From assembly GCA_016875225.1 (NCBI GenBank), contig VGRW01000003.1, positions 1 through 64,000 of the forward strand: 64,000 bases of DNA. Direction: 5' to 3'. The notes beneath the pieces are model-generated. The model was not told the origin of the DNA. It worked only from the letters and a program-made list of their open reading frames with translations, and searched no databases. Source of the stretch: Deltaproteobacteria bacterium. Its GTDB lineage: Bacteria > Myxococcota_A > UBA9160 > SZUA-336. Positions 7,880-15,580 of this stretch are shown piece after piece. Position 1 is the stretch's first letter. Every line of letters starts with the position of its first letter. A program made the translations under genes and the position numbers.

Positions 7880-8290
7880 ATGGCCGAGAGCTCGAGCGCG
7901 GCGCCGGAGATCGAGGAGCGCTCCCTTCCCTTCTTCGAGGCCGCGGAGCGCGGCGTGCTCGCGCTCCAGCGCTGCCAGACGTGCGGCACTTTCCTTGCGC
8001 CGGTGCGAAGTCGCTGCAGCTCCTGCGGCGGAACGCGAATCGCGTGGGCGGAGGCGTCGGGGTCGGGCCGGGTCTGGAGCCACGGTCGGCTGCAGCGCTC
8101 CTTCCTTCCCGAGCACGAGGGCAAGCTCCCGCTCACCCTCGTGTGGGTCGAGCTCGACGAGCGGGTGAGATTCGCGTCTCGCCTGGCCGCCAGCGAACGC
8201 GCGCCCGTACGCACGGGCGACCGCGTCTCCGTGGTCTTCGAGCGGCTTGCCGACGGCACGCCGGTGCCGGTCTTCCGCCGCGCGGACTAG
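7880..8290 (+). CDS. DUF35 zinc-ribbon/OB-fold protein
   Basis: A 136-residue partner protein. Residues 15-50 hold a rubredoxin-like zinc ribbon with CQTCGTF and CSSCGG; the rest is an OB fold (GRVWSHGRLQ, LTLVWVELDE). DUF35 proteins bind acyl-CoA substrates and form complexes with thiolase-fold enzymes. The gene follows the thiolase-like gene after an 11-base gap with an AGGAGAGAAG ribosome site, so the two are one operon and probably one complex. Its stop overlaps the stop of the convergent gene at 8287 in a shared CTAG. Confidence 0.9.
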   Translation: MAESSSAAPEIEERSLPFFEAAERGVLALQRCQTCGTFLAPVRSRCSSCGGTRIAWAEASGSGRVWSHGRLQRSFLPEHEGKLPLTLVWVELDERVRFASRLAASERAPVRTGDRVSVVFERLADGTPVPVFRRAD

Positions 8291-8628
8291 CCGGGCGCGA
8301 GATCGCGGGCCGAAGTCGCGGGCGGAGCGCAGCCGAACCAGGTGAACTGCACCCCGCCCCGCGCGATCGCGGCGGCAGCCGCGGCGCGCACGCGCGACTC
8401 GGGATCGCTGCGGTCGTCCCAATCCGTCGCCCGGAATGCGAGCTTCGCCTGGATCTCCGCGACCCGATGGCGATGCGGGCGGAGCGCCTCGTCGAGGGTC
8501 GCTCGGAGCTTCTCCTCGTGCTCGAGCTCGAGCGCGCACTCGAGCTCGTCGCTGCCGGGCTGCGGGACCTGCCGGCAGCCGGGCAGCGACTCGACGCGAA
8601 TCCAGACCAGCCAGACCACCGCTCTCAC
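8287..8628 (-). CDS. Hypothetical protein, 113 residues
   Basis: I do not recognise this family. It begins with a hydrophobic stretch (RAVVWLVWIRVESLPG) that could be a short anchor or buried strand. A charged helical section follows (ECALELEHEEKLRATLDEAL, about 30-50), then a Trp/Cys-containing tail (QFTWFGCAPP). The GTG start at 8628 overlaps the TGA of the upstream SnoaL-like gene (GTGA), which implies translational coupling and is the main reason for choosing this start. A longer frame upstream runs through that other gene and is not coding. Confidence 0.6.
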   Translation of the reverse strand: MRAVVWLVWIRVESLPGCRQVPQPGSDELECALELEHEEKLRATLDEALRPHRHRVAEIQAKLAFRATDWDDRSDPESRVRAAAAAAIARGGVQFTWFGCAPPATSARDLAPG

Positions 8629-9113
8629 TCGACGACGGCGACTCCGATCCGTCCGGTGCTGCGGTGGCTGTGCACGACCTTGTAGTCCTGCCAGAACCAG
8701 TTGCGCGCGAAGACCACCGTGATCGCGCCGGTGAGTCGCACGGCCGCTTCGTCGCCAACCGCGGTGAACTGGCACGGGGCCACCGCGATCACGACGTGCC
8801 GTCCCGCCTTCACCACATCGGCGGCGCCGATCTGCCAGCGGTAGCTGCCGCGCTCGACGAAGAGATCGTTCATGTTCGCTCGGACCTCGGCGAGCCCGCG
8901 CGTGATTCGCCCATCGCCGGCAATCACGAGGTTCTCGGAGCCGCTGGTCAGGGCGAAGAACGCATCGGCATCGCCCGCGTTCGCGGCGGTCGCGAGCTTC
9001 TGGATCTCGGCGGAGATCGTCTCGCGCAGCCCCTCGGACGCCCGCTCCTGCGCATGCGCGGGCGTGGACAGGAGCGCGATCGACAGGGCGGAAATCAGGA
9101 ACGCGGCCTTCAT
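8625..9113 (-). CDS. Exported SnoaL-like/DUF4440 protein
   Basis: A 162-residue protein with a clear signal peptide (KAAFLISALSIALLSTPAHA) and a cone-shaped NTF2/SnoaL fold. It shows the helix-strand pattern KLATAANAGDADAFFALTS, then IAGDGRITRGLAEVR and a C-terminal pair of strands ending WFWQDYKVVHSHRS. This is the arrangement of DUF4440 proteins, a family with diverse and mostly unknown roles. The signal peptide places it in the periplasm. It is followed by a coupled gene for a small protein (8287-8628) and preceded, 23 bases upstream, by efp on the same strand. Confidence 0.75.
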   Translation of the reverse strand: MKAAFLISALSIALLSTPAHAQERASEGLRETISAEIQKLATAANAGDADAFFALTSGSENLVIAGDGRITRGLAEVRANMNDLFVERGSYRWQIGAADVVKAGRHVVIAVAPCQFTAVGDEAAVRLTGAITVVFARNWFWQDYKVVHSHRSTGRIGVAVVE

Positions 9114-9136
9114 GCGGAGCACTCCTCTCGCGGGGC

Positions 9137-9685
9137 TCAGGCCCGCTCGACGTACCTTCGCTCGCGGGTGTCGATGCGCAGCTTCTCTCCGCGCGCGATG
9201 AAGCTCGGGACCTGCACGACCGCGCCGGTCGAGAGCTTCGCGGGCTTGAGCTTGCCGCCGCTGGTCGCGGGGTCGGTCTCGACCACCTCGAGCTCGACGA
9301 AATTGGGGAGCGTGACGCCGATCGGCCGCGCGCCGTGGAGCAGGACCTCGACCGTGCAGTTCTCGGTCATGAGGTCGTGGTTCTCGACCTGCGTGCGCGG
9401 GATCTCGAGCTGCTCGAAGCTCTGCTGGTCCATGAACACCATGCGATCGCCGTCGTCGTACAGGTACTGCATCTCGCGCTTGGCGATCTCGGCCTCGGGG
9501 AGCACGTCGCCGGCCTTGATCGTCCGGTCGAGCACGCTGCCGCTGGTCAGGTTCTTGAAGCGCATCCGAACGAACGCGCCGCCCTTGCCCGGGTTCACGT
9601 GCTGATAGGAGATGACCACGTGGGGGTTCCCGTCGATCTCGACGTAGACGCCCGGCCGCATTCGAGTGGTGTCGATCAATCCCAT
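9137..9685 (-). CDS. efp: Translation elongation factor EF-P
   Basis: A 182-residue EF-P, the tRNA-shaped factor that rescues ribosomes stalled on consecutive prolines. The three domains are a KOW-like N-terminus (1-63), an OB domain (64-125) and a C-terminal OB domain (126-182). The modified tip reads HVNPGKGGAFVR, so the tip residue is Lys, as in EF-P proteins modified by EpmA; some lineages use Arg. The C-terminal signature begins near ETDPATSGGKLKPA and continues through VVQVPSFI. Length is normal (about 185). The modification enzymes are not in this window. Confidence 0.97.
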   Translation of the reverse strand: MGLIDTTRMRPGVYVEIDGNPHVVISYQHVNPGKGGAFVRMRFKNLTSGSVLDRTIKAGDVLPEAEIAKREMQYLYDDGDRMVFMDQQSFEQLEIPRTQVENHDLMTENCTVEVLLHGARPIGVTLPNFVELEVVETDPATSGGKLKPAKLSTGAVVQVPSFIARGEKLRIDTRERRYVERA

Positions 9686-9733
9686 CGGGCGCGGACCTTA
9701 GCCCGAAGGCACCGGAGCTGTAAACTGCGGCAG

Positions 9734-10078
9734 GTGAGACACATCCTTCTGCTCTGCCTGGGCCTCGCCGGCTGTGCCGCCTATCAGAACGTCTCGATCG
9801 AGAGCGATCCCCCGGGCGCGGAGATCTTTCTCGACGGAGTGCCGATCGGCACCACGCCACAGCTGCTGCGGGTGCCGCGCGACCGGGACCACAGCGTGTA
9901 CCTGAAGAAGGAAGGCTACCGGCCGGAGCTCGTCGTGCTGGAGAAGCACGAGGCGAACGATGGGATCGATTTCCTGACGCCGGCCGACGTCGCGAAGCGC
10001 CTGGTGCCCGGGCCGAGCTCGGACCCGGACCTCGAGCGCCGGCTCCGGCTCGAGATCGAGGAGCCGAAATCGCCGTAG
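9734..10078 (+). CDS. PEGA-domain lipoprotein
   Basis: A small lipoprotein of 114 residues. The signal sequence RHILLLCLGLAGCAAY contains a lipobox (LAGC), so the mature protein would begin at a lipid-modified Cys near residue 14. A PEGA domain follows at about 20-75 (NVSIESDPPGAEIFLDGVPI, then GTTP and LKKEGY), a surface-layer-type beta domain. The tail is charged. It lies divergent to efp and convergent with ino1. The GTG at 9734 is the only start that gives the signal peptide. Confidence 0.8.
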   Translation: MRHILLLCLGLAGCAAYQNVSIESDPPGAEIFLDGVPIGTTPQLLRVPRDRDHSVYLKKEGYRPELVVLEKHEANDGIDFLTPADVAKRLVPGPSSDPDLERRLRLEIEEPKSP

Positions 10079-10100
10079 CGCCGACGGTGGGATTCGAGGC

Positions 10101-11186
10101 CTACGCGGAGCGGATCCATTTCTCGAGCCCGCGCGCGGCGTCCACGTCGCGCATCTGCCGCGGCGGGCTCTTCATCGCGAAGGCGGAGATCTCCTCGAGC
10201 GGGCCGCCGATCCCACGGTCGCGAGCGAGCTTCGCGCAGCGGATCGCGTCGATCGCCACCCCCGCGGAGTTCGGCGAGTCCTCGACCGAGAGGCGCAGCT
10301 CCAGATTCATCGGCACGTCGCCGAAGCCGCGGAACTCCATCCGGATGAAGCAGACCTTGTTGTCCCTCTGCCAGGCGACGTAGTCGGACGGGCCGATGTG
10401 GATCTGCTCGGGCGCGAGGCGGACGTCGAGCTGCGACTGGACCGATTCGGTCTTCGAGATCCGCTTGCTGATCAGCCGCTCCTGCTCGAGCATGTTGAGG
10501 AAGTCGGTATTGCCGCCGGTGTTCAGCTGGTAGGTCGCGTCGAGCGCGACGCCGCGATCGGCGAGCAGCCGCGCGAGCGTGCGGTGGACGATCGTCGCGC
10601 CGACCTGGCTCTTTATGTCGTCGCCCACGACGGGAAGCTTCGCCGCGCGGAAGCGTTCGGCGAGCGAGGGATCCGACGCGATGAAGACCGGCACGCAGTT
10701 CACGAGCGCCACGCCGGCCACGAGACACGCCTCGGCGTAGGCGCGCACGGCCCGCTCCGATCCGACCGGCAGGTAGCAGACGAGCACGTCGGCTCCGCTC
10801 TCGCGAAGCTTCGCGACCAGATCGACCGGCGCGGCCGACGCGACCCGGAACGCGCGCTCCGCCGGGTGGCGCGCCATGTGCTCGGCGACGCCGTCGAGCA
10901 CCGGGCCCATCTGCACGACGACGTCGCTCGGCGGCAGCTTCTCGGCGAAGACGACCGTGCAGTTCGGAGGCGCGAAGGCCGCCTCCTCGAGCTTCCGGCC
11001 GACCTTGCGCTCGTCCACGTCGAAGGCGGCGACGACCTGCAGGTCCTCGATGCGATAGCCCCCGATCTCGGGATGGAGCAGCCCGGCGCTCTGCGACGGA
11101 TCGTGATCCCGGTAGTACGCAAGACCCTGCAGCAGGGAGCTCGCGCAGTTTCCAACCCCGGCGATGGCCAGTCTGAGCTTGGGCAT
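10101..11186 (-). CDS. ino1: Myo-inositol-1-phosphate synthase
   Basis: A 361-residue inositol-3-phosphate synthase, which cyclises glucose 6-phosphate to inositol phosphate with bound NAD. The N-terminal NAD loop is AIAGVGNCASSLLQG. Later family motifs are GDDIKSQVGATI near 210, LNTGGNTDFLNM near 235, and KTESVQSQLD near 255. The short form resembles the archaeal and actinobacterial enzymes (about 360 residues) rather than the eukaryotic enzyme of about 530. Inositol synthesis is patchy in Gram-negative bacteria and usually feeds inositol phospholipids or compatible solutes. No inositol phosphatase or lipid synthase lies next to it, so its role here is open. Confidence 0.93.
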   Translation of the reverse strand: MPKLRLAIAGVGNCASSLLQGLAYYRDHDPSQSAGLLHPEIGGYRIEDLQVVAAFDVDERKVGRKLEEAAFAPPNCTVVFAEKLPPSDVVVQMGPVLDGVAEHMARHPAERAFRVASAAPVDLVAKLRESGADVLVCYLPVGSERAVRAYAEACLVAGVALVNCVPVFIASDPSLAERFRAAKLPVVGDDIKSQVGATIVHRTLARLLADRGVALDATYQLNTGGNTDFLNMLEQERLISKRISKTESVQSQLDVRLAPEQIHIGPSDYVAWQRDNKVCFIRMEFRGFGDVPMNLELRLSVEDSPNSAGVAIDAIRCAKLARDRGIGGPLEEISAFAMKSPPRQMRDVDAARGLEKWIRSA

Positions 11187-11382
11187 GCCGGTCGCAGGTT
11201 GACTCAGGTCGGCCGACGCGTCGAGAGCGGGCGACGCGGTCGCGCGCTTCCCATTTTGGGCAGCGCGCGGGCTTGGCGTCGGGCTCTCCGGCCACCGCGC
11301 GCGCCGCGCGGCCGGCACGAAACTTGATTCTGCTTCGCGGCAGGGACGCGAGCACGCGCCCGATTCCAAGGAGGGAAACCCG

Positions 11383-11811
11383 ATGACCCGCATGCGACGC
11401 GGCGCCGCGCACTGCCGCAGCGCCGATTGCCCCGAGTACGAGAAGCTGGTCGCGCTCGTGCCCCTGACTCTCGAGCACAGCTGCGCGCGCTGCGGCCGAC
11501 CCGCGGCGATCGAGGCGGAGTTCGGCACCGGCTTGGGGACCTCGCGGTACTACAACGAAGTGCGCGTCTACTTCGGGTTCGATGCGAAGACTCGCAGCTA
11601 CACCGAGCTCGTGCGGCGCGAGGACGAGAGCCTGTTCGGCCAGCACAGCGCCTACGCCTTCTTCACCCCGCTCGTGCGCGACCTCGCGCAGGCGGAGCGG
11701 CTGGCGGAGATCCTTCTCGTGCGGCTGAACGGCGAGCGCAAGGCGCCGTCGCTGCGCGGGCATGCGACCAGCGAAGAGCTGCGGCGCGACGGCTGGCGGA
11801 TCGCGGTCTAG
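11383..11811 (+). CDS. Hypothetical protein with Cys-rich N-terminus
   Basis: A 142-residue protein I cannot assign. The N-terminal third has Cys residues arranged as CRSADC and, about 22 residues later, CARCGR, suggesting a zinc-binding knuckle. The rest is a mixed alpha/beta domain (TSRYYNEVRVYFGFDAKT, then EDESLFGQHSAYAFFTPLVR). The ATG at 11383 follows GGAGG at a good distance. The gene is divergent from ino1, and its TAG stop shares a CTAG with the convergent thioesterase-like gene. Confidence 0.65.
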   Translation: MTRMRRGAAHCRSADCPEYEKLVALVPLTLEHSCARCGRPAAIEAEFGTGLGTSRYYNEVRVYFGFDAKTRSYTELVRREDESLFGQHSAYAFFTPLVRDLAQAERLAEILLVRLNGERKAPSLRGHATSEELRRDGWRIAV

Positions 11812-12569
11812 GTCCGACCGGCGAGGGAGATCCAGGTCGCTCGAGCCAGGCCGACCGGACGGCCCGACGGGTCGAAGAGCGCCGCACCTGCGACGCCGCG
11901 ACGGCCCTCGAGCGCGATCGGCCAGGCCAGAATCAGCGCGGGCTCGCGCGCGAGCAGGGATCCCTCGATCCGGACGCAGAGCCGGCCGAGCACGAGTGGC
12001 TCGAGCGCGCGCGCCCCTTCCGGCTCGAGCAGCGGAAACGACGACGGGCTGTCGAGCGCGGCCCAGAGGAACTCGTCCGCCACGCGGCCGTCGGCGCCGC
12101 AGAGCGACGGATCCGGCCGCCAGATCGCGGCGACGCGGTCGCTTCCGGGCACGACCCCGGGAAAGATCCGCAGCCCGTCGCCCGGCGCGCGCTCCGGCCC
12201 GCAGACGAAGTCGCGCGGGAACGGATGCGTGCGCATCGCCCGGCAGCCGCCCGCGCGGGCCTCGACCTGCGCCAGATCGGGAAGCGGCGGCAGCTCGAGC
12301 GAGAGGGAACTCCGCACCGCAGTGGCGAGCTCGCGGCCGTCGAGGCTCAAGGTGCGCGCGCCGTCCGAGGTCACGTCGACATCGAGCGGTGTTGCAAGCG
12401 GAGCCGCCGCGCGCAGCGTCACCTCGACCGCGCCCTCGAGTCCGCGCGCGAGCAGCCCCGAAAGATAGCCGCCGTTCGCCGTCCCTGGAGGGCCGCAGAA
12501 GCGCGGGGCGATTTCGATCTTCTCGCTCAACCTGCGGGCGATTCTCCGCGCATCGATGCGAGCGCGCAA
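11808..12569 (-). CDS. Thioesterase-like hotdog protein
   Basis: A protein of about 240-253 residues resembling TesB-like acyl-CoA thioesterases with a double hotdog fold. The signature FCGPPGTANGGYLSGLLARG near residue 25 corresponds to the first hotdog helix. The second half includes RVADEFLWAALDSPSSFP and a terminal GRPVGLARATWISL, typical of the last strands. Substrates would be acyl-CoA esters. The start is uncertain: TTG at 12569 and TTG at 12530 (giving SEKIEIAPRF) are both possible, and no ATG or GTG fits. It is divergent from the hydrolase gene at 12633. Confidence 0.7.
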   Translation of the reverse strand: MRARIDARRIARRLSEKIEIAPRFCGPPGTANGGYLSGLLARGLEGAVEVTLRAAAPLATPLDVDVTSDGARTLSLDGRELATAVRSSLSLELPPLPDLAQVEARAGGCRAMRTHPFPRDFVCGPERAPGDGLRIFPGVVPGSDRVAAIWRPDPSLCGADGRVADEFLWAALDSPSSFPLLEPEGARALEPLVLGRLCVRIEGSLLAREPALILAWPIALEGRRGVAGAALFDPSGRPVGLARATWISLAGRT

Positions 12570-12632
12570 ACCCGGCCGTTGACGCGCGCGCTCGCGAGTC
12601 CATCATCAGACCCGCCGATCCTCGGAAGGGCG

Positions 12633-13571
12633 ATGAGAACCACCTCGCAGAGCCAGAGAAGTCGCGACGGGATCGAGATCCACGTGCGCCGCTTCGTTCC
12701 GGACGGTCAGATCCGCGCGACGCTGCAGATCGTGCACGGAATGGGCGAGCACTCCGCGCGCTACGCGCGTCTTGCGGAGCGCCTCTGCGAAGCGGGCTTC
12801 GAGGTCTTCGCCGCCGACACGCGGGGCCACGGGCGTTCGCTCGCGGGCGCCACGCCGCTCGGGCACCTCGCGGACCACGACGGCTGGAGCAAGGCCGTCG
12901 ACGACGTCGCCGAGCTCGCCGAGCGGATCGCCGCGGAGCGCCCCGACGTTCCCCACGCGATTCTCGGTCACAGCATGGGCTCGCTTCTCGTGCTCGATCT
13001 GCTCACGCAGGCCCGCGTCCGCCTCGCCGCGGCGATCCTCTCCGGGACCTCCGGCCCGCCCGGGCGCGGAATCGCGCTCGCGCTCGCGGTCGCGCGCTTC
13101 GAGCGGCTCCGCCTGGGCGCGAGCGGCCACAGCCGCTTGCTTCAGCGCATGCTCTTCGGCCGCTTCAACACCCCGTTCGAGCCCGCCGAGACGGAGTTCG
13201 ACTGGCTGTCGCGGGACCGCGAGGAGGTCGCGCGCTACGTCGCCGACCCGCTCTGCGGATTCGTTCTCAGCGTCGGCGGGCTTTGCGATCTGGCGAGCGC
13301 GCTGCGCCGGATCTTCGCGCGAGAGTCGCTCTTGCGAATCCCCCGCGACCTGCCCGTTCAGATGATTTCGGGCGAGCGCGACCCGGTGCACGACTCGCTG
13401 CGCGGGTTCCATGCGCTCGCGCAGGCGCTGCGGGCGACCGGGCACGAGCGGCTCTCCGAGCGCGTGTTTCCCGGCGCGCGCCACGAGCTCTTGAACGAGA
13501 CGAATCGCGACGAGGTGACTGCCGAGATTCTCGCCTGGCTGGTCGAGAATCTCGAAATTCCTCGACGCTGA
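12633..13571 (+). CDS. Alpha/beta hydrolase, monoacylglycerol-lipase type
   Basis: A 312-residue serine hydrolase of the PldB/monoacylglycerol lipase group. The oxyanion region is IVHGMGEHSARYARL near residue 35, and the nucleophile elbow GHSMGS near 115 carries the catalytic Ser. The Asp is probably in SGERDPVHD near 250, and the His in FPGARHELLNE near 282. A family-typical EVFAADTRGHGRS lies near 60. No signal peptide is present, so it is cytoplasmic; likely substrates are monoacylglycerols or lysophospholipids. The start ATG at 12633 follows GGAAGGG. Confidence 0.9.
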   Translation: MRTTSQSQRSRDGIEIHVRRFVPDGQIRATLQIVHGMGEHSARYARLAERLCEAGFEVFAADTRGHGRSLAGATPLGHLADHDGWSKAVDDVAELAERIAAERPDVPHAILGHSMGSLLVLDLLTQARVRLAAAILSGTSGPPGRGIALALAVARFERLRLGASGHSRLLQRMLFGRFNTPFEPAETEFDWLSRDREEVARYVADPLCGFVLSVGGLCDLASALRRIFARESLLRIPRDLPVQMISGERDPVHDSLRGFHALAQALRATGHERLSERVFPGARHELLNETNRDEVTAEILAWLVENLEIPRR

Positions 13572-13598
13572 CTCGCAAGAGTGACGCGAATCCGTTGC

Positions 13599-13733
13599 GA
13601 CGCCTCGGCGTCTGGATTAGCTTGGCGCCTTCCCTCCAAGAGAAGCAGCCAAAGGCCCTGGAATGGGCGCCTTCGGGCCTGATGCATCCCGGAGGATGCT
13701 TTCTCGGCACGGCAGCGAGTCATCGCTGCCGTG
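13599..13733 (+). ncRNA. Candidate structured RNA or strong hairpin cluster
   Basis: The 229 bases after the hydrolase gene hold no convincing protein but several strong stems. GACGCC/GGCGTC lies at 13599-13612. GGCGCC plus TTCC (13624-13633) pair with GGAA and GGCGCC (13660-13671). GCATCC/GGATGC lies at 13684-13699 with a CGGA loop, and an 11-base perfect hairpin at 13708-13733 has the loop GTCA. The first hairpin may act as the end of the hydrolase transcript, and the last has no T-run. GAAGCAGCCAAAGG at 13642-13655 faintly resembles the SRP RNA loop, but the rest of that motif is missing. Strand is assumed. Confidence 0.35.
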
Positions 13734-13800
13734 TCCCGTTTAAGGCGCACACGGCTGGCGGTGCGGAAGTCCGGTCTCTTGGCCGTGGTAGAATTCCATC

Positions 13801-14061
13801 ATGGGATCGGCGCTGCTACTGCTGTCCTCGCTGTTTCTCGCGCCGGACGCGGCGGCGGTTCGACTGCATCGATCGGAAGCCGCGTGCATCTGCACCGAGT
13901 CTTCGAGCCGTGAGCCCTGTGGAGTCGAGCGCACGACCTGCCACTGTCTCGACGCGCCCGCCTGGACGCGGGTTCGCTACTGGGCCCCGGAATCGGAGCG
14001 CTGCGAGGAGCTGGTCTTCTTCCTGAACGACGCTGGGGTGAGCTCCGGCGCGGCGAATTGA
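13801..14061 (+). CDS. Small exported Cys-rich protein, 86 residues
   Basis: A short reading frame with a plausible signal peptide (GSALLLLSSLFLAPDAAA) and a mature part holding seven Cys (CICT, C in REPCGV, TCHC, then a late C). This suggests disulfide bonds or metal binding in the periplasm. It does not match a family I know. The ATG at 13801 has only a weak ribosome site. It lies downstream of the hairpin cluster, and about 150 bases separate it from the next lipoprotein gene. Treat it as a plausible small gene rather than an established one. Confidence 0.45.
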   Translation: MGSALLLLSSLFLAPDAAAVRLHRSEAACICTESSSREPCGVERTTCHCLDAPAWTRVRYWAPESERCEELVFFLNDAGVSSGAAN

Positions 14062-14212
14062 CGCTCGGGCGGAGCCCGCTCTTCCACCTCTGGGAACTCC
14101 GCTTCACACCGAACGTGCAGCGCGAGCGCAGTCCCTGCGCAATCGCCCGCGCAAAGCCGCGGTCGGCGGTTTCGCGCGCGGTCGGGATCCGGTCTTGCAG
14201 GGCATGGGTCGG

Positions 14213-15580
14213 ATGAGATCCCTGTCCTTTCCCGCCCTCGTGCTTCTCGCGAGCGCCCTCTGCGCCTGCGGCATCGGCTATTCAAGCTCCAGTCGCGAGC
14301 AGCGTCCGGAAACCCTGACCGGGATGGGCGCGACCGTGATGTACCCGGGCGAGTCGGGTCCCGCGATGCCCGGCAGCGCGATCGGCCCGATCGGCTCGAG
14401 CGGACAGACCACCGGGTCGACCGCGCCGGGGACCACCTCCGGCTCCTACAGCGGCAGCGGGGAGCCGCCACGCGCGGGCGCAGCAGCGCCAGGGCAAGCT
14501 CCGGCCCCCGGCGCGACCGCGTCCGGCTCCGCTCCGCAGCCCGCCTCGAACATGACGATGGTGAGCGGCGGCAAGGAGGAGGTCTCCGAGAGCTTCGAGG
14601 ACAAGCGCTTCCTGCCGATCGGCCCGATCTTCGGCTACCCGTTTTGGTTCCTCGGCAAGTCGCTCGGCGACAAGGCGGACGACGAGGCGAAGGAGCAGTT
14701 CGACAAGGCGACCCAGGGGACCGATCCCGCGACCGGGCGCGCCAATACACCGGACGATGTCGAGCGCAATCGTCTCGCGGAAGAGAACCAGGCGCTCCGC
14801 GATCAGCTGCAGCAGCGAGCCGGCGCGCCGGCGCCCGCCGCTCCGCCGCAAGCCGCCCCGGGAACGCGCGTCGCTCAGGGAGCGCGAATCTCCGACGAGC
14901 TCGCCGCGCTCGAGCGCAGCCTGGGCCGGCGGTCGGGCAATTCCGCGCCCGGCGCGAGCGCTGCGCCGCAGGCCTCGCGACCGATCCCGCCCGGCGCGCC
15001 CGGGCTCGGCGCGCCAGAGGCGACCGATCGCAACGGCGATGGGCGCCCCGATCTGTGGACCTACACCCGCAACGGCCGGCCCTCGCTCGAAGCGCTCGAC
15101 GAGGATCACGACGGCCGCGTGGATCGGAATCTCCACTACGACGAGAGCGGCCGGCTCGTCTCGAGCGACGACGACCTGAACGGCGACGGCGTGATGGAGA
15201 CGTCGAGCCTGTTCGAGGACGGCCGCATGGCGCGTCGCCGCAGCGATTCGAACGGCGACGGACAGGCCGACACCTGGACCTTCTACCGGGGCGACGAGAT
15301 CCTGCGCACCGAGATCGACCGCGACGGCGACGGCTTCCGCGACGAGGTCGCGATCTACGCCAAGGGGCAGATCGAGCGCGAAGAGGTCGACAGGAACGGC
15401 GACGGCCGGCCCGACGCGGTCTCGCTCTACGTGAACGGCCAGATCTCGGAGAAGCGCGAGGACATCGACTTCGACGGAAAGCCGGACGTCGTCTCGCGCT
15501 ACAAGAACGGCAAGCTCGCCAGCCGCGAGGCGGACTCGAGCGAGGTCTTCGAGCTTTGGAACAAGGACGGGGCGAATTGA
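14213..15580 (+). CDS. Lipoprotein with DxNGDGxxD calcium-type repeats
   Basis: A lipoprotein of about 455 residues. The signal sequence RSLSFPALVLLASALCACG has a lipobox ending at Cys. A long low-complexity Gly/Ser/Pro/Ala linker spans about 30-120. A conserved stretch with FGYPFWFLGKSLGDKADDEA lies near 145, then a coiled section (RNRLAEENQALRDQLQQRAG) near 185. The C-terminal half is a row of repeats such as DRNGDGRPDLW, DEDHDGRVDRN, DLNGDGVME and DSNGDGQADTW, each a likely Ca-binding loop alternating with short strands, as in thrombospondin type-3 or VCBS-like repeats. ATGs at 14204 and 14213 are both possible. Its stop overlaps the TTG start of the CAP-domain gene. Confidence 0.8.
   Translation: MRSLSFPALVLLASALCACGIGYSSSSREQRPETLTGMGATVMYPGESGPAMPGSAIGPIGSSGQTTGSTAPGTTSGSYSGSGEPPRAGAAAPGQAPAPGATASGSAPQPASNMTMVSGGKEEVSESFEDKRFLPIGPIFGYPFWFLGKSLGDKADDEAKEQFDKATQGTDPATGRANTPDDVERNRLAEENQALRDQLQQRAGAPAPAAPPQAAPGTRVAQGARISDELAALERSLGRRSGNSAPGASAAPQASRPIPPGAPGLGAPEATDRNGDGRPDLWTYTRNGRPSLEALDEDHDGRVDRNLHYDESGRLVSSDDDLNGDGVMETSSLFEDGRMARRRSDSNGDGQADTWTFYRGDEILRTEIDRDGDGFRDEVAIYAKGQIEREEVDRNGDGRPDAVSLYVNGQISEKREDIDFDGKPDVVSRYKNGKLASREADSSEVFELWNKDGAN

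Noticed and set aside
13642-13655. A possible SRP (4.5S) RNA
   Set aside because: Only GAAGCAGCC(A)AAGG fits; the conserved GGTCCGGAAGG loop and the long helix are absent.
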